Below, piece by piece: positions 11,596 through 22,001 of a stretch of DNA of 64,000 nt. Under the pieces are notes generated by a model. That model made no database searches. It was given only the letters and a program-made list of their open reading frames with translations, and was not told the origin of the DNA. Location of the stretch: assembly GCF_004664715.2 (NCBI RefSeq), contig NC_051071.1:62001-126000 (forward strand), in the 5' to 3' direction. The number at the start of each line of letters is the position of its first letter. Within the stretch, counting starts at the first letter, position 1. The DNA comes from Peromyscus leucopus (taxonomy: Eukaryota; Chordata; Mammalia; Rodentia; Cricetidae). The translations under genes and the position numbers were made by a program.

Positions 11596-11940
11596 TACCA
11601 GCCACCCTACCAGCCACCCATCCACCATCCATCCATCCATCCATCCATCCACCAATCTGTCCATCTACCCACCAACCTATCTACCTACCACCAGTGCATC
11701 TGCCCACCCATCTACCCATCCATTCATTTTCCCACTCACCCATCCTCCAACCTCTTTATCCACCCATTTTCCATCCATCCATCCATCCACCCATTTTCCA
11801 TCCATCAATCTATCCATCCATCCATCCAGTACCCCTACTTCCACAAAGTCCATCCACCCACCCATCCACTCTCCTATCTCTCTACACACCCACCATTTGC
11901 TTCTCCACTTCCCATCTACCCCCTCCATTCATCTACCTGA
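11596..11940. repeat. Degenerate (CCAT)n / CATCCACC array
   Basis: Runs of CATC and CCAT (11627-11650, 11770-11790, 11810-11828) with CCACC and TCTACC variants. It makes open frames on both strands rich in His/Pro/Ser or Trp/Gly/Met, which are artefacts. Confidence 0.9.
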
Positions 11941-12397
11941 GCACCGCACATCAGCAGTATGATCTTAGATGATTCATCCAAAGATTCCAACTCAGCCTTG
12001 AAAGGTGTAGTGTCCAATCAATAGATGTCTTCTTACCACTTCTGGCCTCTGGGCTTACCAGGAAGACCATTATGGTCATGGAGAACTTTGCTTAATGTGA
12101 AGGCCAATTGGACTTTTGGGAAGGGTTTGAAGGTGCATGAGCAAGGAAGAGGATGATGTTCTGTATGAGGCAGAAGCCACCAGATCCAGGTCTATGATCT
12201 GAAGCTCCTGTAACACAACTTAAGTAGGGCCATGTGTAGTGGGTGGGAATGCTACCACCCACCAGCTGGCGACACCAGAATTTTGCAACCTCAGAGAACC
12301 AACATGATGTTTCTTCCTTTCTTAGTTGTTTCTGGTAGATAGGTGTTTGAATCCAAAATTATGTTTGGAACAAAATCTAGAAAGGTTTCACTTCTTG
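11941..12397. other. Unassigned sequence
   Basis: Nothing recognised on either strand. Confidence 0.5.
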
Positions 12398-12545
12398 GGC
12401 TTGAGAGATTGCTCAGTGGTTAAGAGGACCCGAGTTTAGTTCCCAATACCCTTAGGGGATCTGATGCCTCCAGCCTCTGCGGGCACCTGCACTTTTGTAT
12501 GTAAACATGCACACACATAGTGCACATAGTAAGTCTTAAAAATGG
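12398..12545 (+). mobile_element. B2/B3-type SINE fragment
   Basis: GGCTTGAGAGATTGCTCAGT, GGTTAAGAGGACCCGAG and TTCCCAATACCCTTAGGGGA resemble the tRNA-derived head and body of B3 on the plus strand, with part of the middle missing. Confidence 0.7.
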
Positions 12546-12647
12546 AAAAGCTTTCATTTTCACAGCGTTGATAGCTTGGTGTGAAGCTGGGCACTGTGGT
12601 TATCTTAAACTACCATGGTGTTTACAACTCCTTTTTATTTCTTTTAG

Positions 12648-12718
12648 GTGTTGGGAATTAAACCCACATCGTCACACATGCTAAACCTGTGCTCTGCCTC
12701 TGAGCACTGGCCCCAGGT
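12648..12718 (-). mobile_element. ID-like SINE fragment
   Basis: GTGTTGGGAATTAAACCCAC...CATGCTAAACCTGTGCTCTG...CTGAGCACTGGCCCCAG is the reverse of an ID-type tRNA-Ala-derived head. Confidence 0.45.
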
Positions 12719-13136
12719 TTTAACACTTTAAACCATCTTATGGCTGTGGATGAGAACTAGCTGTGGTTCTGGCTTGCAATTCTCAAGAACAAATGAGCTT
12801 CTACATCTTTGCTTTTATTTATTTTCCATTTGAATTTCCTTTTCTTATGGAGCACACGTTCCAGTACCGTGCCCATCAGACTTTTTGTGTTCCTTTCCAC
12901 AGTGAATAGAGAGTAGTGCTTACTCCTCGGTGCTTCTTGCCTGGGAGCTAAGAAGCATAGGCTAGACCAGGGTGGAGTGAGGGGCTCATGGGCTCACTCA
13001 CTCCTGAGAGCCTCTGTTGTGCATGAATGCTGGCAGACTGAAGCATCTAAAAGGGCCCAGAGATGACCTCGGGTGAGGTGGAAGAGTGTGACCATTCTTC
13101 TAGGTGTGAGTTCTTGGTATATCTCCTCTTCAGGAT

Positions 13137-13260
13137 TTCCTGGTATACCCATATCACCTGCTGACAATCCCTGGTGCACCTGCACTCCCAGCTGACACTC
13201 CCTGGTACGTCTTACCTCACAGGTGTTATTCCCTGGTGCACCTGCACTCCCAGGTAACTT
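13137..13260. repeat. 31-bp minisatellite, four units
   Basis: Units at 13137-13167, 13168-13198, 13199-13229 and 13230-13260, each starting T(T/C)CCTGGT. Units 2 and 4 share TCCCTGGTGCACCTGCACTC and differ only near the end; units 1 and 3 are more diverged. A partial earlier unit (TTCTTGGTATATC) precedes at about 13111. Confidence 0.85.
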
Positions 13261-13560
13261 TTCAGGCAGAAGGGACCAGGCTGTATCATGCAAGAAAGAA
13301 ATTCTCCCCGTTTCTTACCTTTGAGTCTGACGACTGTTTTAGGAGTTAGGCTTTTCCAGGGTCAGTAAGGAATAATTTCTGAGGTGTCTTAGCTTATGAA
13401 CTCACTGGCTTTGAAGTTTTAGTCGCTGTAGAGAAAACTGACCCAAATATGCCACCTGGGAGGAGTCTACCCTCCAGTACATCTCTCTCTCTCTGACGTT
13501 CACACCTTCCAAACAGCTGCAGAGGACCGTAGCCACTCTTCTTTAAAACAAAACAAAACT

Positions 13561-13930
13561 TTGTTTTACTTATTTTTATTAGTGCGTGTGTTGTGTATGT
13601 GTGTGCATGCATGTGCATGCTGTGGGCACTTGTGTATGATGTGTATGGTGGGGGCATGTGATAATATATGTGTGGAGGTTAAAGGACAGTTTTATGGAGT
13701 TGGGTTGTCTCTCCTTCGGCTTTGTTTATTTGTTTTGAGACAGGGCCTCTCTCACTATGGAGATCAGGCTGTCCTGGGAACTTAGAGAGATCATCCCACC
13801 TCTGCCTTTGGAGTGCTGGAATTAAAGGTATGTGCCACCCTGCCCAGCTCCCCTTCCGCTTTTACATGGGTTCTAGGATGGAACTCAGATCATCAGGCAC
13901 TGCAAACACCTTTACCCACTGAACCCACCT
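13561..13930 (-). mobile_element. B4/B1-type composite SINE
   Basis: TG-rich left end, TTTGAGACAGGGCCTCTCTC and GTGCTGGAATTAAAGGTATG (B1-like, antisense), then ACATGGGTTCTAGGATGGAA and CATCAGGCACTGCAAACACC (tRNA-like head, antisense). Confidence 0.65.
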
Positions 13931-13969
13931 TATGACAGCCTTAAAATGATTTTTGATTAGTTCATTCTT

Positions 13970-13971
<2 letters not shown>

Positions 13972-14018
<47 letters not shown>

Positions 14019-14036
14019 CGTGTGCGCGCGCGCTCC
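13972..14036. repeat. (TG)n-(CG)n alternating purine-pyrimidine tract
   Basis: A long TG run passes into CGCGCGCGCGTGTGCGCGCGCGC. Strictly alternating purine-pyrimidine sequence of this kind can adopt Z-DNA. CG runs are unusual in mammalian DNA because methylated CpG decays. Confidence 0.95.
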
Positions 14037-14145
14037 ATGGCACACAGTTCTTTTCCTTCTACCATGGGTTTCAGGAGTTGAGCCCAGGTCATCAGGCTTG
14101 CGTGACAAGGGCTTTACTCACCCAGACATCTTGTTGGCCCTTGTG
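14037..14145 (-). mobile_element. B2/B3-related SINE head
   Basis: CTACCATGGGTTTCAGGAGT, GTCATCAGGCTTGCGTGACA and GGCTTTACTCACCCAGACAT match the reverse of tRNA-derived SINE heads of the 'ACATGGTGGAAGGAGAGAAC' group. Confidence 0.65.
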
Positions 14146-14394
14146 CTGGCTTTAGTAGAGCGATTGGTCCACTGTATCCAGGGCACGAGCCTTTATGGCT
14201 CTGCCTTCTTTTGCACTTCCTTCATTGATTCTGTGCACAACCCCCCATCTCTCTCTTTGTCTTCTTCTAGATTACTTTCCCATGGCTTCTGTTTGATAAT
14301 TTTCAAGCAAACAGAAAAGTTGGAAGAGTATAACAGAGATCACGTGCATACCTTCCAAACAGGTTCACAGCTGCTGAAGCTTTGCCACATCTGT

Positions 14395-14690
14395 ACAGAG
14401 ACATCTGTGTATGAACATATATGCATACCTGTGAGTATGCTTGCATGTGTACAGGCCCACATCTACTTGTTTACACATACCCACGATCCATATGCATATC
14501 TCTGTTTTAATACACACATGTGCAGACACATCCATATATACAACATAACCATTCTTGTGCTGTACCCATATTCAGGATGTTTACACATGTACACATATGT
14601 ATACCACACAAATAGATTTGCACATCTGTGTATAAACACGTGTATGGGTCTATAATCCACATGCACATGGATGCATGTGCCCTTACACGT
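14395..14690. repeat. CA/TA-rich low-complexity region
   Basis: Interspersed ACACATG, CATATATAC and ACACACATGTGCAGACACA, a decayed dinucleotide-type tract. Confidence 0.6.
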
Positions 14691-15042
14691 GCATTGTTGT
14701 TGTCCTAGTGTATTCCATACACCCCTCCCTACCCTGGCAGCATGGAAGCATTCTTAGTGTTGGATGTCTGTGCCAGCACTTGATATTATCCTAGTTTGGG
14801 GGTTCTGCCAGCCAGTGGGCGTAAAGAGGCGTCTTGTTGTGGCTTTAATTTGCATTTCCCCAGTTCTGCATGTGGCTGAGCATCTGGGCTCCCTCCCTCG
14901 CCAGGAGTCCATCTGCTCGCGTGCCGTCCTTGCTTACTGTTGGATGCTGTCGGTGGTGTGCCGACTTCCAGCTGCCCTTTCAACTCTTCATTTGCAGGAT
15001 CGACACTCCTGAGTCTTAGGACGTGATTTCACAGTAGCCATC

Positions 15043-15556
15043 TGTGGTGATAGATTGTGTACCCTAATAAATTTGCCTGAAGATCAGAGAACAGAACAAA
15101 CCACTAGATTAAACATAGAAGCCAGGCAGTGGTGGCACACACCTTTAATCCTAGAACTCAGGAGGCAGAGATCTGTCTGGATCTCTGTGAGTTCAAAGCC
15201 ACCCAGGACTACATGAGATTGACTCAGTCTAGGAGAGAAACAGAGCCAGGCAGAGGTGGTATGCACCTTTAATTCCAAAGTCCACATGCCTTTAATCCCA
15301 GCACTAGGAAAGTTGAGACAGGAAATGATATGGGTGGGTAGAGAAAGGTATATAAGGCATAAGGAGACAGGAACACAGGCTTTTCAGTAGAAACGTCTCT
15401 TTCAGCTAGAGGCTCTTTCAGGCTGAGGAGTTGGTGAGGTAAGAGGTGGTGGCTGTGGCTTGCTCTGCTTCTTTGATCTTTCAAGCTTTCACCCCAATAT
15501 CTGGTTCTGGGTTTTTTTTTTTTTTTTATTAAAAGATCATTTAGAAACTCGTGTTA
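15043..15556 (+). mobile_element. Solo LTR carrying SINE-like boxes
   Basis: Starts TGTGGTGATAGATTGTGTAC and CTAATAAATTTGCCTGAAGA, like the provirus LTRs at 36867 and 39091. Inside are two B1-like stretches (CAGTGGTGGCACACACCTTT, and CATGCCTTTAATCCCAGCAC), a TATA-like box (AGGTATATAAGG) and a T-rich 3' part ending GAAACTCGTGTTATA. Flanks (GCCATC / TACCAT) do not give a clear duplication. Confidence 0.8.
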
Positions 15557-15570
15557 TACCATTTTTGTTA

Positions 15571-15573
<3 letters not shown>

Positions 15574-15627
<54 letters not shown>
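15574..15627. repeat. (TG)n microsatellite
   Basis: About 27 TG units, one of the longest simple runs in the window. Confidence 0.97.
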
Positions 15628-15629
<2 letters not shown>

Positions 15630-16680
15630 ATACATGTAACATAGTCTCCTGCTTTGAACCTGTCAGTGAGGGTTGGCAACCACCTCCTACAGAATCATAG
15701 GACCTCATGTCATCATTTAGTGACTGTCAACTTCTGCCATAGATTAATAAAAAGCCAGCTTGATGCTGGTTTTAGGTGAAGCATGCTTGGAACTTCCAGG
15801 GTGCCCAAGAACCAACCCTGTACCCTTGGGCTCCACTTTCTTGGGAGCTGGCTTTGTCATAGGCCCTCGTGTTCCTTGGCTGTGTGCCGGCACCTGCTGA
15901 GTGGTGGCAGCTTCATTCATGCCCACTCTGAAATGACTGGGCTGGCTCAGAGTACACGGTGTCCTTGAGTCTCTGGTCAGGGGCACAGACTGTCCCGGTT
16001 GGGGTGGAGTCAGCCTCTCCCCAACCACACAGATCTCTTAGTGGAAGACGGAGCAGATGGAAGAGAGTTTCGTCAATAAGTGCCCATCATGGGCTCGCAG
16101 CCTGCCGGGCTCTGTGGTGGCATGGCTGGCTGCTCAGCAGTCCTCTTGCTTGCTTTTGGGCATATGCCTATGTGCCAGATGGCTGCACCTCCTGGAAATC
16201 TGATCTGTGGGAAATTAGAGGATTTTTCTTAATTATGAAAATTGTCATGCTTGTAGAACACTATGGGAGAATAACACAACAACGCTGACCTTCCCCCCAC
16301 CCCCAGGTTCAGCTAGTGAAAGGGAGGGACCCTTCCCTTCCCCAGGGTCTTGCAGAACATGTCACCATAAGTATCGGGCGTTGTGGGACTTGGTACCCTA
16401 ACCCTTCAGTTCACCCCTGTCAAAAGCAAGCTCATGTCCCACAGAATCCAGAGCCATTTCCACACTGAAGGTAGCAATGAGTTCTCCAAACTCATATAAT
16501 ATCCCTGCAGATTGCAAGTGTCCGACATGTCCCCAAGTCCTTCATGTCCCTGTGTGGCCGAGGCTCAACAAGAGTCACACACTGGCCACTGGTGTCTCTT
16601 TAGTGTCTCTTAGGTGAGACTAGCCCCCTTCGTTCCAGATGGAAAGCTTCAGATTAAAATTAGCTCCTTTTCTGTAGTGA
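15630..16680. other. Unassigned sequence
   Basis: No gene or clear repeat recognised. Confidence 0.45.
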
Positions 16681-16700
16681 TGCTTACTTAAAATGTTTTT

Positions 16701-16861
16701 CTTTTTTCTTTTTTTTCTTTTCTGAGACAGGGTTTCTCTGTGTAGCTTTGCGCCTTTCCTGGGACTCACTTGGTAGCCCAGGCTGGCCTTGAACTCACAG
16801 AGATCCGCCTGGCTCTGCCTCCCGAGTGCTGATATTAAAGGCGTGTGCCACCACCGCCCGG
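16701..16861 (-). mobile_element. B1 SINE
   Basis: Nearly complete antisense B1 (GAGACAGGGTTTCTCTGTGT to CCACCACCGCCCGGC). It has the variant middle TTTGCGCCTTTCCTGGGACT that I associate with cricetid B1 copies. A 14-bp duplication CTTAAAATGTTTTT lies at 16687-16700 and 16862-16875. It entered the L1 3' UTR that continues to the right. Confidence 0.95.
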
Positions 16862-16869
16862 CTTAAAAT

Positions 16870-17240
16870 GTTTTTATTAGCATGCATTAATTATTCAAAA
16901 CAATGCTTTTCATTATGACATTTTCATACATTTTTTGCAATGTATTTTGATGGCTCTCCCACCCTCTACACATTCTTGTCTCCTTCCTAAGTAGACTTCC
17001 TTCTACTTTCAGGCCCCTCCCCCCAGGAGTTTAATTAGAGGCGCATGGGCACCTCTGCCAGTAGCTACACCATTATAGAAAGCATCTCCTTCTACCACTA
17101 ACTGTTAACGGCTACAGACCCTCATGGAGGGGTCGGGCCTCAGCTGGCTGGTAAAAGGCCTGTCTTGTGGGGGTCTCATGCAGACAACCAAAGGTTACCA
17201 TGTCTCTCCCTGAGCCTCACTAGGGCTCCCTTCCCACCAT
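16870..17240 (+). mobile_element. Rodent L1 3'-UTR fragment
   Basis: TTATGACATTTTCATACAT, TTCTACTTTCAGGCCCCTCC, CTACACCATTATAGAAAGCA, CCACTAACTGTTAACGGCTA and TCATGGAGGGGTCGGGCCTC are in the order of the Lx-type L1 3' UTR. No ORF2 sequence remains. Confidence 0.65.
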
Positions 17241-17409
17241 CCATGTGCTATTGCTAGCATGCTGTAAACACATATCCCCAATAGTCAGGGACTCCTCAAA
17301 GTAATCAAAATAAAACATTGATCTGCTTTACTGCCACGACTCCATCTCTAGTGACTTCAGTTCCTAGCGTTTCCACTCAACATTCTTCCTGTCTGGAGGG
17401 CAGAGGCAT

Positions 17410-18420
17410 TTCCCCTGAGTGGATCTTCAGATAATGATCACCCCAGCTTTGGTTGGAGAAAGCTGGTTTCTATTTTGTGTTTGCTACACAGTTGGTGATG
17501 AGAAATCTGGAAAGGCTTGCTTCTGTTTCTGTGTGGATAACACGGCCTTTCTTGCTGTCTGCCTTGAAGGTTTTCTGTCTCTGGTTTCCAGTGGTTTGAA
17601 AATGTGGGCAGGCATGCCACTGTTTTCTTGGTATCCTATCTTTGTTGGGGTTCTCTGGGTGTCTTGGCTCTGTGATCTGGTGTCTGTCACCAACTTGGCA
17701 AATGTTAGTCATGATTCCTTATATTTCTTCTGATTCCTTCTCTATTTCTTCTCCTTCTGGGACACCAGTGATACGTGTGTTAACCTGGCGACCTGAGTTC
17801 AATCTCCACGATTCACATATGGTGGAAGGAAAAAAAATCAACTCCCGAAACTTGACCCCTAACCTCCACATGTATGCTAGGCTACTTACACTGCTTAAGA
17901 AAGGTCTCCTCACCCGCAATCACTGCTTGTATCTTTTCTGGGAGGAGCAAGACCTCATGCACAGCCTTGTGTGCTACCTGCTAAGCCCCCCTTCATTTCC
18001 ATGAGGGCATGCTAACAGACCCAGTCTAGGATAGCCACGTTCTGCTCAGAGGTCAGTCCCACGACACACTTAGCTCTATTCTCTGGCTCTCTAAGGTGGA
18101 TCGTTTGCGCTGCTCTGTCTCTGAGTTCACCAGCTGTTTTTCTTTTCCAGTGCTGTGGAACCAGCCCGTGGCTTGGTGGCTTCCCATACTCTATGCAAGG
18201 CCTGGGCTGCCGCTGTGCCCCAGCCACCCTGTCTGCTGCTTGCAGCCCACCCAGTGGTATTTCCATTCTAGACACTGAACTTTGCAGGTTAGAATTCCTG
18301 TTTTGTTCTTTGGGGCATTGCACGTCTCTGCTGACAGCCTCCGTCTGCTGTCTCATTGTGACCATCTGGTTTTCGGAATTCTTTGAAAAACTGTTCTGCG
18401 TGCAGCCTAGCCGGAGAAGC
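17410..18420 (-). mobile_element. Possible old L1/HAL1 remnant, interrupted by a SINE
   Basis: TCTTCTCCTTCTGGGACACC, GTGATACGTGTG, CTGAGTTCACCAGCTG and GTATTTCCATTCTAGACACT resemble antisense older mammalian L1 sequence. A SINE inserted at about 17780-17880 breaks it. A 104-codon plus-strand frame here (17419-17733) is probably noise from antisense L1. Confidence 0.4.
17780..17880 (+). mobile_element. B2/B3-related SINE fragment
   Basis: CCTGGCGACCTGAGTTCAAT, CATATGGTGGAAGG, ATCAACTCCCG and CTCCACATGTATGCTAGG follow the body of the tRNA-derived SINE that also occurs at 42427-42655 and 47456-47690. Confidence 0.65.
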
Positions 18421-19530
18421 TGCTTCCCACATCTCTGAGAGCCCGTCTTGGGCAGCTCTCCTCCCAGGCATGCTCACGGTTTCTGGGTCTTCACAGTTGG
18501 TCTTTCCTCTGGCTGGGTAGCTGGATGCTGCCTTCTAGTCTGGGTTTGGCTGCAGGGAGGCCCACTGGTAGATGTTTGCCCCTCGGGTCAGTGTTGCCCT
18601 TGGGAGCCTCGTTAACAGCTTCCTAGGGGGAGGAACTGGTGTGTTTCTTGCTCTGTGGCCAGTGGCCTCTTCCTCATACCTGGCCTTCCTGATGAGTGCC
18701 TGGGGGCTAACTGGCCAGGGTACAAATGTCCCTTAGCTCTGTGCAGCCTCCAGACTGCCCTCTGCTCCCAGAACACACGGAAATCCATTCCATGTTCCCT
18801 TGCTCAGACAGCTTTGTGTAGAGGACTTTGAGGGTCCTTGTGTACATATCAGAATCCCCAACCTATTCAGCTCCTTCCTCTTGGGGCTTCTGCACTGGGG
18901 TTCTAGCTGCATTAGCACCTCCCAGCACACACACTTTCTACTCACTAGTACCACCATGCCTTCCTGGGACCACCTTTGTTTCTACTGTTTTAGAAATGTT
19001 CTGGGCAGAAATGGTAGAAAACGAGCGTAGTCTCTACTACCTGTAACATATTGTCAGGTTCTATGGCTGTGTTTGGGAGGTGCCACCAGTGTCTGTCATA
19101 GCAGAAGCCATATGTCAGGTGTGTTTTCCTTCTCAGATGGTGGCATTCTGCACACCTCAGTCTGTGCCTTGTGCTTCTCTCTGAACAACATCCCAGAGAA
19201 CATAGTGTGAGGGCACACAGAGAGCTGATGTCCCCCTCTGCTCTAAGAGCTTCATTGTGTGGCTGCGTCTTGGTCATCTGCTGAAGGACAGCGGAGGCAC
19301 ATCCATTGTGCTGTCACTAATGCCATGGCTATGGCTGTCCTTGGTGTGTGCTCTTCCCACGGAAGCCAGGTATCTTCGCGGGAGATTGGAGATGGTAATA
19401 TCAGGAGGCCTCTGTTCCCAGGTGAGTGCCGCCCTAGAAATCAGGCTCACCCTATTGGCTATGAGGGCTGTGTGCGTGTGCATGACCATGGCCCTTTCTC
19501 TGGCCTGGCTGTTTCTGTCTTTTGTCTCCC
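18421..19530. other. Unassigned sequence
   Basis: Part of a 239-codon plus-strand frame (19257-19976) lies here and beyond. It shows no recognisable domain, crosses a B1 fragment, and is most likely not a gene. Confidence 0.5.
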
Positions 19531-19534
19531 ATCC

Positions 19535-19645
19535 CCATCAGAGTCTCTTTGTTTTGTTGCTATGTATGTATCTCAGCTGGCCTCAAACGCCAGCCTCTGC
19601 CTCCCCAAGGCTGCTACTACAAGCATGCTCCACCATGCTCTGCAC
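19535..19645 (-). mobile_element. B1-like fragment
   Basis: TTGCTATGTATGTATCTCAG, CTGGCCTCAAACGCCAGCCT and GCTACTACAAGCATGCTCCA follow a decayed antisense B1. Confidence 0.55.
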
Positions 19646-19990
19646 CACAGGGCGTACTGTTCCTCCTTTGGGTGGGTCCACCCATGTTACCCAACCTTCA
19701 GGGCTCAGCTCAGGCGCTGCCCCCCCTTGCCCTCTCGTCTCTTCTGTTTCCACCCCTTGTTCCCTTCTTCGCTGCCCCCTTTACCCTATGCCCTGTGGTT
19801 TTGAGGGCCTAGGCAGGACTGTTCCCTTGTGCTCTGTGCTGTGGCAGCCACTTGACAGCTTAATTTTGCTCATAGGTCTCTGTCCCTGGGCTTCTCCCGG
19901 GCCCCTTTGGCTTGTTTCTGGAGCTTTGGCCCACCTCCTTTTGTACCTAAGCAGCTCTTCTCTGAGAAGCCAGTGAACAGTGGGTGCTCT

Positions 19991-20026
19991 GGGTAGGGGT
20001 GGGGGTGGGGGTGGAGGTGGGGGGGT
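19991..20026 (+). repeat. G-run cluster with G-quadruplex potential
   Basis: Five G runs separated by single T or TGGA spacers: GGGGT, GGGGGT, GGGGGT, GGAGGT, GGGGGGG. Four runs of three or more G with one-base loops satisfy the usual quadruplex rule. Confidence 0.85.
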
Positions 20027-20583
20027 TGAAAGAGCCCAGGGTGTCTGATGAAGAAGGTTGCTCAGACACACAGGCCAAGAAAAGCAGCAGGCCAGAGCTT
20101 TTTTTATTTTTACACCATCTTAAAAAGAAAACAACAGCATCCATATGTTAAAAATAAACTATTTTCACTTTAAAAGGGCAAAAAAAAAACAGCCCAAACA
20201 AACAGAGCTAATGAAAGGTTTTTGGCTGAAGGCTGGGCTTGGAAACTTACAGCCACCCAAAGATGGGAGCTCTTCAGACCAGGACAAATCCAGCAGGGCC
20301 ACCAGCAGGGTGCCAGCCTGTTGTGCACAGGGGGTGGCCAGGAGGCAGAGGCGTGCATGGTACATACTGTGTCCAATAAGTGAGCAGCTGCCATTGGAAG
20401 GGCCTTTGCTGCCCAAGCAACCCCATGTGGACAGGCAGTCAGGGAAGGTTTCCTGGTAGAGGCGGCTCTTTGTGCTGAAGTCTCAAGTCCCTCCAGGCAG
20501 AGGGAGGTTTCTGTGGGAGGAGGAGCCAGAAGGTGTGCAGGGATTTGTGGGGAAGGTTAAGTGGTATCTCCAGGGCTGGGGCC

Positions 20584-21013
20584 TGTTGTGGGAATTTATT
20601 CTGTTCGGCCAATGGCTTTGGAGTACAAGCCCTAGAGCTTGCTTGGTTTTGTCTGCATATGTGACCCCTTAAGAGCTGAGAGAGAGGAGTCGTTTGCTCT
20701 CTTGGGTGGCCAGGACTGGGTCAAGCAGCGTGGAACAGCTTACAGCTGGTCCCCATCACCCCTGGGACGGAAGGTCAGGACAGCGGCAGCTGGATCAGCA
20801 GGATCAGTGTCGTCATCTTCCTTATTCTGTACCAGTGAGTGTATTATCCCCATTTTATACCTTAATAAATTCTTGAGATCCTTTAATAGACTCTCATGGT
20901 TTCACATAACAAGTGGCACCCAACATGGGGCATGAACATATGACCCTGGGATTGAGTCTTGTGATCTACTGACTGAGCTAGCCACTGGCTGAACAGAATG
21001 AATTCCCATAACA
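20584..21013 (+). mobile_element. Rearranged ERV: LTR, PBS, short leader, inverted U3 end
   Basis: An LTR (20584-20911) opens TGTTGTGGGAATTTATTCTG and closes ACATAACA, with TTAATAAATTC as a likely polyadenylation region near 20861. Two bases on is a primer-binding site TGGCACCCAACATGGGGC (20914-20931), matching the tRNA-Lys site except for two CpG-to-CpA changes. About 50 bp of leader follows, then 20979-21013 is the reverse complement of the first 35 bases of the LTR (31 of 35 identical). Flanks are GGGGCC (20578-20583) and GGGGCT (21014-21019), a near-perfect 6-bp duplication, so both ends look like integrated U3 termini. Confidence 0.78.
20914..20931 (+). other. Retroviral primer-binding site, tRNA-Lys type
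   Basis: TGGCACCCAACATGGGGC lies two bases after the LTR end. It matches TGGCGCCCAACGTGGGGC with two CpG-decay changes. Confidence 0.8.
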
Positions 21014-21249
21014 GGGGCTTCTGGGTCAAATCCTGCTGAGTCCTCTAGAAGCTGTAGTCTCCTGCACCCCCAATTCTCTGCTGATCTGTACAAAATAACA
21101 GCAGCAAGAGGGACCCAGGGCAAAGCCCTCAGGTGGCTCCAGGCCAGTGATGAAGGCTGCATGGATGGAACATGGGCAGCACCCTGCCTGGAGCCTGGTG
21201 GGTCACCCAGATCTGGTTCTGTATCTCTGAACAGACAATCTGTTATCTC

Positions 21250-21365
21250 ATGTGAACTGGCTTGCTTGCTCGCTTGCTTGCTTGCTCACTCAGGTACTCA
21301 GGTACTCATTCATTCTCTCATCCACTCACTATTCACTCATTCACTTGCTCATCTTTCATTCACCC
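21250..21365. repeat. Degenerate (CTTG)n / (ACTC)n / (CATT)n array
   Basis: GCTTGCTTGCTCGCTTGCTT followed by CAGGTACT twice and CATTCATTC / CACTCATTCAC units. Confidence 0.85.
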
Positions 21366-21653
21366 AGACCACCCTGGCCCAATCTATTTTCTGGGCTTAG
21401 CACAAGGCACTGGGGTATCTTTTCCTCCAGCCTGGTGACATCAGACAAGGACAACCAGAAGGAAAGTCCAGGTGTAGCTAGACTTAGAAGGACTTTCCAC
21501 TAGGCAGAGGTCAAAGAGCACACCTTTCCTGGGTGGGGTAAGTACCTCTCCACCTTTAGTTGCAAACCTTCCATTCTTCCCTCAGGTATCTAAGGGGTAT
21601 CTAAGGGATACTAGAGATTCTGAGGATACTGTTGGTTTTATGTGGTGGCACAA

Positions 21654-22001
21654 TGTTATTCGTTAAGCCACGAGGCACAACAAAACCCACTATGAGAGTT
21701 TTATTAGGAGGAGGGAGTGACAGGACAGCGTGTGATCAGGCCTGTTTGAAAGACATGTGGGAGGGATAGAAGAAAGGGGGAAAGAGTCTGTGACCTGCTT
21801 TTTATGGATTCCCCTGTACATGTGCATATGAGCTTATGGAGCTACACCATGCATGCGCATAGATTATGTGATCACACTGCGCACAAATTACATGACCACG
21901 CAGGGCATGGATTATGTAGAACGTAAAGCCCTGGAATGACTAAACATCTGAAAGGGGCATGTGCGGTCATGTAGCTGGGGGAGTGGCCAGGAATTCCAAC
22001 A
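21654..22001 (-). mobile_element. Probable ERV LTR, antisense
   Basis: Read on the minus strand it starts TGTTGGAATTCCTGGCC, has a TATA-like CCATAAAAAG about two thirds along, then AATAAAACTCTCATAG as a poly(A) region, and ends near GAATAACA. This is a U3-R-U5 layout of IAP-like type. I found no matching duplication at the flanks (GCACAA / GATACC), so the ends may be imprecise. Confidence 0.6.

Noticed and set aside
11524..11972. His/Pro/Ser/Tyr-rich repeat protein of 92-138 residues
   Set aside because: Translation of the degenerate CCAT array in two registers.
13137..13260. CRISPR-like direct repeats
   Set aside because: Contiguous minisatellite units with no unique spacers, in a eukaryotic genome. 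The same applies to 35963-36101 and 54935-55032.
19257..19976. 239-codon plus-strand open frame, the longest in the window
   Set aside because: It crosses an antisense B1 fragment, has no recognisable domain, and an overlapping 181-codon frame exists in another register on the same strand, as expected for stop-poor GC-rich noncoding DNA.
21654..22001. Claim of a perfect target duplication at this LTR
   Set aside because: GCACAA and GATACC do not match, so no duplication is claimed.
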